Source: CAYSSJ01 sp964433675
GTDB lineage: Bacteria; Cloacimonadota; Cloacimonadia; Cloacimonadales; TCS61
Reading direction: 5' to 3'
Assembly (NCBI GenBank): GCA_964433675.1
Contig: CAYSSJ010000002.1
Coordinates: 1-64,000 of the forward strand
Length of the DNA: 64,000 nucleotides
In this document: positions 25,772-32,145 of the stretch, piece after piece
How positions within the stretch are numbered: the first letter of the stretch is position 1
How the letters are laid out: the number at the start of each line of letters is the position of its first letter
Made by a program: the position numbers and the translations under genes
Notes under the pieces: model-generated
Database searches by the model: none
What the model saw: the letters and a program-made list of their open reading frames with translations, nothing else
Told to the model about the DNA's origin: nothing

Positions 25772-26353
25772 CTAATTAATTAGTAATGTTATGATTGCAC
25801 CTAAGATTGCACCAATTATACCGCTAATGAAATGATCGCGTAATTTAGACTTCCAACTATTTGAGTTTTTAATTTCATCCCGCAATTCGTTAATTGTCTT
25901 TGACTGTTTTTCAATTGTGTTTGCTAAAACATCTAGAGATTTACTACTCGAAGATATTGTTGTGAGCTTTAGCTTAATCCCTTCTGCAGTCATTGGTCGA
26001 ATTTGCTCTCCAATTCGTTGGAAAACTGAACCTGCTGAAAAGACCATTTCATTAGATTTTTCAACATTGATTATGAAAACATTTTTATTATCAATAGCTA
26101 TAACTTCAGTGTTAATATTCGGAATTGGTTTTAATGCAGTTCTTGCCCTTTCAATTATGGATTGAATTCTTTCGGTGTCTACTCCAACAATTTCTATTGG
26201 TTCTCTTACCCCAACTACAATCTGACCGCCTTTGTTGTTTGCGAATGAACCAATAATTTTAGATAATAAAATTGGGTCACGGAGGTCAGCTTTAAGTTCA
26301 AAAGTTTCGCTTTCTCCTTGGTTTATTTTTTCAATTAATTGTTCTGCTGTCAT
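25772..26353 (-). CDS. AlbA_2 (Schlafen-type) domain protein with C-terminal membrane anchor
   Basis: A 193-residue protein. Residues about 14-125 match the AlbA_2 fold: ESETFELKADL near the start, FANNKGGQIVVGVRE (37-51) and VFQRIGEQIRPMT (110-122), a putative nucleic-acid or nucleotide-binding domain. A coiled-coil (about 136-163) leads to one hydrophobic helix (about 175-192) at the very C-terminus. A tail-anchored AlbA_2 protein of this size is unusual: typical AlbA_2 proteins are about 400 residues with a helix-turn-helix region. It is followed by the zinc peptidase gene and preceded by restriction-modification genes. Confidence 0.8.
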   Translation of the reverse strand: MTAEQLIEKINQGESETFELKADLRDPILLSKIIGSFANNKGGQIVVGVREPIEIVGVDTERIQSIIERARTALKPIPNINTEVIAIDNKNVFIINVEKSNEMVFSAGSVFQRIGEQIRPMTAEGIKLKLTTISSSSKSLDVLANTIEKQSKTINELRDEIKNSNSWKSKLRDHFISGIIGAILGAIITLLIN

Positions 26354-26419
26354 TGTAGATGTCGTTTTGTTAATATTGCTGCCAAACGTTTTATATACAT
26401 CATGTTACCGGCTGGGCTT

Positions 26420-27172
26420 CTATTTTTCAGTCTTTGGATCAATTATCGCTGAGTTAAAACGAACTAATTTTTCCCAATCAATTTCTCCGTTGTCTTTGCA
26501 AAAATTGTTCGAAAATTCTCTTGTAAATATGTTTATCATTTGAGAATACGATTCTACAAATTCTTCATTCTTTTCTTTTGCTTTATGACCCAATGGTTCA
26601 ATGATTTTAGTGTAAAGTTCTGTGTTACCTGAAATGAACTTCCAAAATCTTTGCCCACAATATTTGAAGTAATCTCCTTTGTCGGGTTTGTTATCTCTGC
26701 CGTAGCAACAGCCATTAACTGCAACAACATTAAGTTGCGAACAGCTTGTTCTTAACGTCCTTTTGGCTGTTTTGAAATCGGCAACCATTTTAGCAATTTG
26801 TGAACTGTTGCCCCAGTTCGGACCTGATTTAATTGTTACAATGTTTCTCGCACCATTGTTGTCAAATTCCAAGTCAATACCTATAATACCTGATTTATAA
26901 CCACCATAAACTTTACCGTTTATGAAAATTGCAAGTCCTTCAAGCCAATCGCCAAAAATTGTTTCTTCGTTTGACGAAATGTGTGCATCAGCAATGCCAC
27001 GAATAATTTGTTCAGCTGTTAATACATACTTTGCTTTGAATAAATATGGGTTCTTGCGTTTTAGAACTTGTGAGAGCTTCAATGCTTTAAGGCTTTGAAT
27101 ACGTTTTTGGTGAAATATTCCTATATTATGCTCAACGTATTGCGATACGTCTTTAAGGTTTAGCTTTTTCAT
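26420..27172 (-). CDS. Type II restriction endonuclease (PmeII-like family)
   Basis: A 250-residue DNA endonuclease. I start it at ATG 27172 (MKKLNLKD), which overlaps the end of the methyltransferase gene by 20 bases; an upstream in-frame ATG at 27205 lies deeper in that gene. Features I associate with the PmeII-type family include NPYLFKAK (41-48), EETIFGDWLEGLAIFIN (69-85) and GIDLEFD (98-104) followed by IVTIKSGPNWGNS (111-123). D100 and K115 would form a PD-(D/E)xK-like site, and CCYGRDNKPDKGDYFKYCG follows. The family name is from memory; the adjacent methylase strongly supports the restriction role. Recognition site unknown. Confidence 0.82.
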   Translation of the reverse strand: MKKLNLKDVSQYVEHNIGIFHQKRIQSLKALKLSQVLKRKNPYLFKAKYVLTAEQIIRGIADAHISSNEETIFGDWLEGLAIFINGKVYGGYKSGIIGIDLEFDNNGARNIVTIKSGPNWGNSSQIAKMVADFKTAKRTLRTSCSQLNVVAVNGCCYGRDNKPDKGDYFKYCGQRFWKFISGNTELYTKIIEPLGHKAKEKNEEFVESYSQMINIFTREFSNNFCKDNGEIDWEKLVRFNSAIIDPKTEK

Positions 27173-28010
27173 ACTTTGCTTTCGGTTCAAATAAATACAG
27201 TTCAACAGGTTTTAATTGTTGCCTTACCATTTCGTAGTATTCTGGAACAATGTCAATACCGATTGAATTTCTTTCCATTCTGTTTGCAACTACTAATGTT
27301 GTTCCTGAACCCATAAATGGGTCAAGAACTGTGTCGTTTACTTTAGTGAATAATTTGATAAACCATTCAGGAAGTTCTTCGGGAAATGTAGCACTATGAT
27401 TTTTATTATTACATTCTGTTGCCAAGTGTAAAACATTGGTTGGATATGCTTTGTCCCTGTTTAACCAATTTGAAATGTTTTTACCAAACCCACTTCCAAC
27501 TTTTGAATTATAACGGATTTTATCTGTGTCAGAAAGGTTTTTAAGTCTTGATTTTGTCCAATTACCCATTGGAACCCTAACTTCGTCCTGATACATATTG
27601 AATTTACGGTCTTTGTTGAATTGCAAAAGTCGTTCCCAAGCGTCACGGAAACGATTTGGCCACTTTCCTGGATAACAGTTTTTCTTATGCCAAATAAATT
27701 CTTCAGTCCAAAGCCAACCTTGTTTTCTCATTTCAAGAATGAGTTCAATTACGTAGGTGCTACGCTCTCCTTTAACTACTCTTTCTTTAATGTTAAGAAT
27801 AAAAGTTCCAGTTGGTTTAAGAACGCGTAAGAGTTGCTCTGAGATAGGTAAAAACCATTGAACGTATTTGTCGGGATGAATACCACCGTAAGTGTTTTTT
27901 CGTTGGTCGGCATAGGGTGGGGAAGTTACAATTAAGTCCACTGATTTGTCGGGCAGTAACTTTAATTGCTCTTTGCTGTCACCCAAGTATAAGTCCGTTT
28001 TTATCTCCAT
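27153..28010 (-). CDS. Type II DNA methyltransferase, beta class (likely N4-cytosine)
   Basis: A 285-residue SAM-dependent DNA methylase that would protect host sites from the adjacent endonuclease. The catalytic motif TSPPY (29-33) precedes the SAM-binding motif DPFMGSGTT (230-238), the beta-class order. TSPPY, rather than DPPY, favours N4-cytosine methylation, though some TSPPY enzymes make N6-adenine. The predicted target-recognition region is about residues 110-200. It is first in a methylase-then-endonuclease pair, which lets protection precede cutting. No separate C-protein gene is seen. Palindromes lie 130-165 bases upstream. Confidence 0.93.
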   Translation of the reverse strand: MEIKTDLYLGDSKEQLKLLPDKSVDLIVTSPPYADQRKNTYGGIHPDKYVQWFLPISEQLLRVLKPTGTFILNIKERVVKGERSTYVIELILEMRKQGWLWTEEFIWHKKNCYPGKWPNRFRDAWERLLQFNKDRKFNMYQDEVRVPMGNWTKSRLKNLSDTDKIRYNSKVGSGFGKNISNWLNRDKAYPTNVLHLATECNNKNHSATFPEELPEWFIKLFTKVNDTVLDPFMGSGTTLVVANRMERNSIGIDIVPEYYEMVRQQLKPVELYLFEPKAKYEKAKP

Positions 28011-28139
28011 TTTTTTATTGTCCTAAGTAATTTAGCAAATTAACTTTTTTATTCGTTTCAATCTTCCGAAAATATCCCAAAGTTGTCAACGGTCTGCACC
28101 AGTCGGGATTGTTTTTTTAGCCTTGCCGGTAACTTCCAC

Positions 28140-28176
28140 ATATACGCCATATGTCGTATATTCTGCCATATTGGCA
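28140..28176. promoter_or_regulatory. Two adjacent palindromes upstream of the methyltransferase
   Basis: ATATACG-N8-CGTATAT (28140-28161) and TGCCA-TAT-TGGCA (28164-28176) lie 130-166 bases before the methyltransferase start. They may be operators for restriction-modification control or simply part of a mobile repeat. No matching regulator gene is visible. Confidence 0.35.
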
Positions 28177-28355
28177 TATAACACGAATGTTTTATTCTGT
28201 TATTTTTCATATATCCGAAAAAACGGGTTACCGGTAATTTAATGGTTGTTTGAATACTATTTGCGATAAATTGACCTCCTCGCTTTGCTTCACATAGCCT
28301 TCCTTTTGTTTTTACCATCACCTTTTCTCCAATAACTTAATCATAGGCAATTTAA

Positions 28356-28456
28356 ATATTATCCCCAAATCAGTCAAACGAAAAAAAACTAATCGGCAAA
28401 TTATTCTATTCTCCGGAATGATTTTACCACCGAGAGCTCCGAATACACCGAGTTTT
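28356..28456 (+). repeat. Direct repeat copy C
   Basis: The same orientation and ends as copies A and B (ATCCCCAAATCAGTCAA ... TTTTACCACCGAGAGC). The middle is diverged, and the extension TCCGAATACACCGAGTTTT is shared with B. It lies upstream of the restriction-modification block. Confidence 0.88.
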
Positions 28457-28663
28457 ATTTATGTTTTAATCCTCTGTGTTCTCTGTGGTTTTTCTATTTT
28501 GACAAAACTCCTGTATTCCGTATTCTGTATCCTGCTCTCTAAACCCTAAACATCTCCCTTGTCCTCCGAAGCCTGTAAGGTGAAGGGGGATTGCTACTCT
28601 TGCACCAACTCACAGTTCGGTTCAATGGGGTTAAAACCCCGAGAGTAGTTGAGATAACCACAC

Positions 28664-28683
28664 CCACGAGCTAAAGCTCGTGG
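28664..28683. repeat. REP-like hairpin CCACGAGC-TAAA-GCTCGTGG
   Basis: A perfect 8-bp stem with a 4-base loop, 24 bases after another small palindrome (GGGG-TTAAAA-CCCC, 28627-28640). Such extragenic palindromes occur in many bacterial genomes; no RAYT-type transposase is in the window. Confidence 0.7.
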
Positions 28684-29164
28684 CTATTCATCCGGCATTG
28701 ACACCAATCAACCAATAAACTAATCAACTTCATCCTGCTATTCTTTCACCAACTCACACTTCGATACGCTCCGGCTTGCGCCGAAGCTACTCAGTGTGAC
28801 AAGCTTATGACCGTTGATCTCTAAACTATCACTCTAAACTGCATATTGCATTATTCATTATACATTGTTCATTTACTTACATTCTCACCTTCTCCAATCT
28901 GATTTCTGCTTACTGCCTACTGTCTTCTGTTTTCCGTATTCCGTCTTCTGACCTCTAAACCCTAAACTGCTTCTTACATTGTTCATTAACCATTAACCAT
29001 TATACATTCACAATAAAATTACTCTGCTTACCGTCTCCTGTTTCTCGTATTCCGTCTTCTCCCAAAACCAATCTTCCTATCCACCTAACTTCCCATCTTC
29101 TGTGTTCTCCGCTTGTGCTACGAAGCCTTGGCGAAGTAGTACATCCTCTGTGGTTATTTTGCCC

Positions 29165-32134
29165 TCATTTTTTCGGTTTGTAGATCACTGCTCTGCCGGA
29201 TTGTCCGTCTATCTTTACAGTAGCGGCAGCAGGCATACGGACATGATAGAGGTAGTTTGTTTTGTTTTGCGGATTTTGCTGTTTGAGCCAGTCCCAGTTC
29301 ACAAATTCATACTCGGTAGAGTTTGTAACGGTGAGGTAGCCCACTTCCAGAGCTACGAGGTTATGGAAGAAGTGACTACCCTGGGAAGCATCGACGGTGA
29401 AATTTTCGAAATTAGTCTCCACTACGACTTTGGCGTGGTTTATCTGTGCCCATCTAACCGGAATACCGAGAAACCGATCGCTTGTACCCCAGCGTCCCGG
29501 TCCGATCAGGATATACTTGCGTCCTTCTTTTTGTAATATTTTATTCAATTCTTCCAATTCTTCGGCTATTTCTATCGTTTTGGTATTATCAAAATTATCC
29601 GGATCCACGAAGACAATATCGCGGATATTATTTATAACACCGTTACCCATCCCCTTGTTGGTAGCCAGGATTACATTCTCTCTGCTCACCTCGTCGAACT
29701 TTACCTGCACAAATTCTTTGTTCACCGAGAGCGGTCTGATCTGCAGCAGGAAGAAGGTAGGATAGCCGCCGTTCTTATCCAGATTCACAGAAAATTCTAT
29801 CTCCACCGGCACACCCAGACAGAGTTTGCCAATTTCCAAAATACGCTTCAGGATCTCGGGAAGCGGGAATTTATCGTAATGAGTGAGATTGCGAAAGGAG
29901 AGCACGCGCGGTCCTTTCACATGTATGCCATCCAAAAATTCGAAATGCTCATAATCCCAAACGGAGGTTAGCAGCTTAAATTCATCTCGCTTGTGAGAAT
30001 TCTTTATCCGCAACTTTGCCAGATATTTATCTTCGGACATGATCTCTTCTTCTGCAGGCGATTCCATACTGACAGCATAGAATTCGCGTTGAGCGTTTTC
30101 CACTATATCTTCGGGTGGCAGCATATCCACTTTGGGTGCATTGGGCGAAAAGTGGAAGCATCTCTCTCCGTCCACGACAGCTTTACCCAGTCCTACTGCC
30201 AGAGATGCTATACCATCCTCATGCTGCATTCCGGCTGCCGGATAGAAATTGTAAGACTGTGCCGTACCGGAGAAATGGGGATAATAGTAGTTTTCCTCAT
30301 GCATAGAGCCGCAGACTTCTTGGATGATCACCGCCATCTTCTCCTCTTCTGTTTTGAAATTTATACTTTCGATATACTGACGGGCATTTTTACGGAACGG
30401 TGAGGCAAACACACATTTGATCGCATCTGCGAGCCTTTTGAGACGAATTTGAAAATCAGGGTGATTGCTGGGTATCATAAAAGTTCTGTAGATCCCGGCA
30501 AAAGGTTGGGATTGGGAATCTTCCAGCAATCCGGAAGACCGGATCGCCAAGGGAGATTTATGATTGTTTAACAATACCTGCAGTTTAGCTAATAGTTCGT
30601 CGGAGAGCTTCCCTTTCATAAAAGCTTTATCTATCTCAACATCATCCATCTTGCTTATCTTTAGCGGATTCAGTGCGTTTCTCTCCAGAAACCGGTCAAA
30701 TTCGTCCGTACCGATGATAGCGGTTTTGGGCAGCTTGATATTTACTGCCTCGAATTCCTTATCGAGATCCATGGTAACCAAGAGACTGTTCAAAAATGCC
30801 AGTCCTCTCCCCTTGCCGCCCAGAGAACCTTCTGCGAGTTGGACTATCTTCTCTTCTTCAGTAAAGATTGAGGGACTGAATTTGACAACTTTCCCTTTAT
30901 TTTGCTTTTCCCTGACCTTTTTGATCGTATTTACCAGAAATTTTCTGATATCATCGACAGATAGGAAGTCGGAAGCCACCACATGCCGAATCTGCTGGGC
31001 AATCTGGATCTCACCATGTGCCATCAGCCAGGCGGAAAAATGGTTCCGCTCGGCATGGTAGAGCAACGACTCTTCGGGAACCCTCATAATGAGCTTTTCG
31101 AAATGGTACATCGATTTAGCGCGCGCTATCTCTTCACCTTTGGTATTGCGAAATACAAAATCACCAAAGCCGATATTATTCACCAAAAATAGTCTGAGTT
31201 CCTGAAACAATTGCTTCGAATCTTTGTTGACGAAATCGGCGTTCAGTTTACGCGCTTCCTTTCGATTCTCAACATCGGCAGATTGCATAAGGATGGGAAG
31301 TTCAGTCCTATCCTTTCTGATCTCGCGTACGAGTTTGATACCACCATGCAGATCGTGTTCGTTTCCTACTCTCAGGTTTACATTGCTCACCATGCAGATG
31401 ATATGATGCTTGTACTTTTGATAGAGCTCCAGTGCAGTCTCATAATCATGTGCCATGAGGATCTTCGGCCGAGCGCGCATCTTCAGATGTTTGTTCACAT
31501 CGGTCAATTCCGATTCGATCAACTCCTGTGTCAATTTCATCACCTCATTATAAAAGAGCGGCACAAAGAGCGAATAGTAGTCTATGGAGCTTTCGACCAA
31601 GAGTATCACCCTTACGTGTCCTTGATTAATGTCGTGATCTGCGTTCAGCCTATCTTCCACAGTTTTTATCATTGCGATAAATAGTTTGGGATCACCATGC
31701 CACAAAAACACATCGTCGAAAGCCTTCAGCATATCTGGGTCGCTAGTAACGATATCAATATAAGATTGCTTGTTCAATAGAAGCAGAATCGGCAGGTCAG
31801 GTTGCTTTTGTTTCAGATTTTTACATAGTTCAAATGGCGTCATATTACCGATCCTCATCATGATGAAGACCATATCGAATTCGCGCTCTTCTATCAGAGA
31901 GTAGATATCCTCTGTGAATGGTACGGTCGTGATGCGCGGTGCCATACTGAGATCGAGGGTACGGTATTCGCCGTAGATCTGTTCGGAAAGTCGTCCGTCC
32001 ATTTCCAGCGTATAAGCATCGAAGAAGCTGGAGATCAGCAGAATCTCCTTCACCCTATGTTGCATAAGGCTATGAAGATTATCTTCACCATATTTGAACT
32101 TGTTATAATAATAGGTAAGTTCTTGATGATCCAT
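29165..32134 (-). CDS. PPDK_N-domain protein with degenerate receiver-like domains (copy 1)
   Basis: A 989-residue paralogue of the upstream gene. Residues about 28-165 and 174-320 look like two receiver-type alpha/beta domains. In the second, the acidic pocket is E181-S182 and the phospho-acceptor position is N251 (MVSNVN), with K304 kept, so phosphorylation there is unlikely. Residues about 430-805 match the ATP-grasp-like N-terminal domain of pyruvate phosphate dikinase and PEP synthase: GSLGGKGRGLAFLNS (436-450), AIRSSGLLEDSQSQPFAG (530-547), LLQIRPL. The phosphohistidine swivel (TSHAA) and PEP-binding barrel are absent. A C-terminal region of about 180 residues holds the GPGRWG motif. 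Function unknown. Confidence 0.85.
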   Translation of the reverse strand: MDHQELTYYYNKFKYGEDNLHSLMQHRVKEILLISSFFDAYTLEMDGRLSEQIYGEYRTLDLSMAPRITTVPFTEDIYSLIEEREFDMVFIMMRIGNMTPFELCKNLKQKQPDLPILLLLNKQSYIDIVTSDPDMLKAFDDVFLWHGDPKLFIAMIKTVEDRLNADHDINQGHVRVILLVESSIDYYSLFVPLFYNEVMKLTQELIESELTDVNKHLKMRARPKILMAHDYETALELYQKYKHHIICMVSNVNLRVGNEHDLHGGIKLVREIRKDRTELPILMQSADVENRKEARKLNADFVNKDSKQLFQELRLFLVNNIGFGDFVFRNTKGEEIARAKSMYHFEKLIMRVPEESLLYHAERNHFSAWLMAHGEIQIAQQIRHVVASDFLSVDDIRKFLVNTIKKVREKQNKGKVVKFSPSIFTEEEKIVQLAEGSLGGKGRGLAFLNSLLVTMDLDKEFEAVNIKLPKTAIIGTDEFDRFLERNALNPLKISKMDDVEIDKAFMKGKLSDELLAKLQVLLNNHKSPLAIRSSGLLEDSQSQPFAGIYRTFMIPSNHPDFQIRLKRLADAIKCVFASPFRKNARQYIESINFKTEEEKMAVIIQEVCGSMHEENYYYPHFSGTAQSYNFYPAAGMQHEDGIASLAVGLGKAVVDGERCFHFSPNAPKVDMLPPEDIVENAQREFYAVSMESPAEEEIMSEDKYLAKLRIKNSHKRDEFKLLTSVWDYEHFEFLDGIHVKGPRVLSFRNLTHYDKFPLPEILKRILEIGKLCLGVPVEIEFSVNLDKNGGYPTFFLLQIRPLSVNKEFVQVKFDEVSRENVILATNKGMGNGVINNIRDIVFVDPDNFDNTKTIEIAEELEELNKILQKEGRKYILIGPGRWGTSDRFLGIPVRWAQINHAKVVVETNFENFTVDASQGSHFFHNLVALEVGYLTVTNSTEYEFVNWDWLKQQNPQNKTNYLYHVRMPAAATVKIDGQSGRAVIYKPKK

Positions 32135-32145
32135 TTTTTTATCCT

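Larger units (their letters stand above)
28011..29164. other. Long repeat-rich non-coding region
   Basis: 1154 bases without a convincing gene. A minus-strand open frame at 28058-28321 (87 codons) is dismissed as repeat-derived. The segment holds two palindromes (28140-28176), repeat copy C (28356-28456), a CTCTGTG-type repeat, GGGGTTAAAACCCC (28627-28640), a CCACGAGC hairpin (28664-28683), and then 400 bases of short pyrimidine-rich words (TACTGCCTACTG, TATTCCGTATTCTG, CCCTAAAC, CATTATACATT). It ends with an inverted copy of the element seen near 23.0 kb (29112-29145). Confidence 0.7.

Noticed and set aside
28058..28321. 87-codon minus-strand open frame upstream of the methylase
   Set aside because: Composition (many C, W, M, H) and embedded palindromes indicate repeat-derived DNA, and no ribosome-binding site was seen.
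28540..29000. CCCTAAA-like words resembling telomere repeats
   Set aside because: They are irregular, not in tandem, and embedded in other words; this is bacterial intergenic DNA, not a chromosome end.
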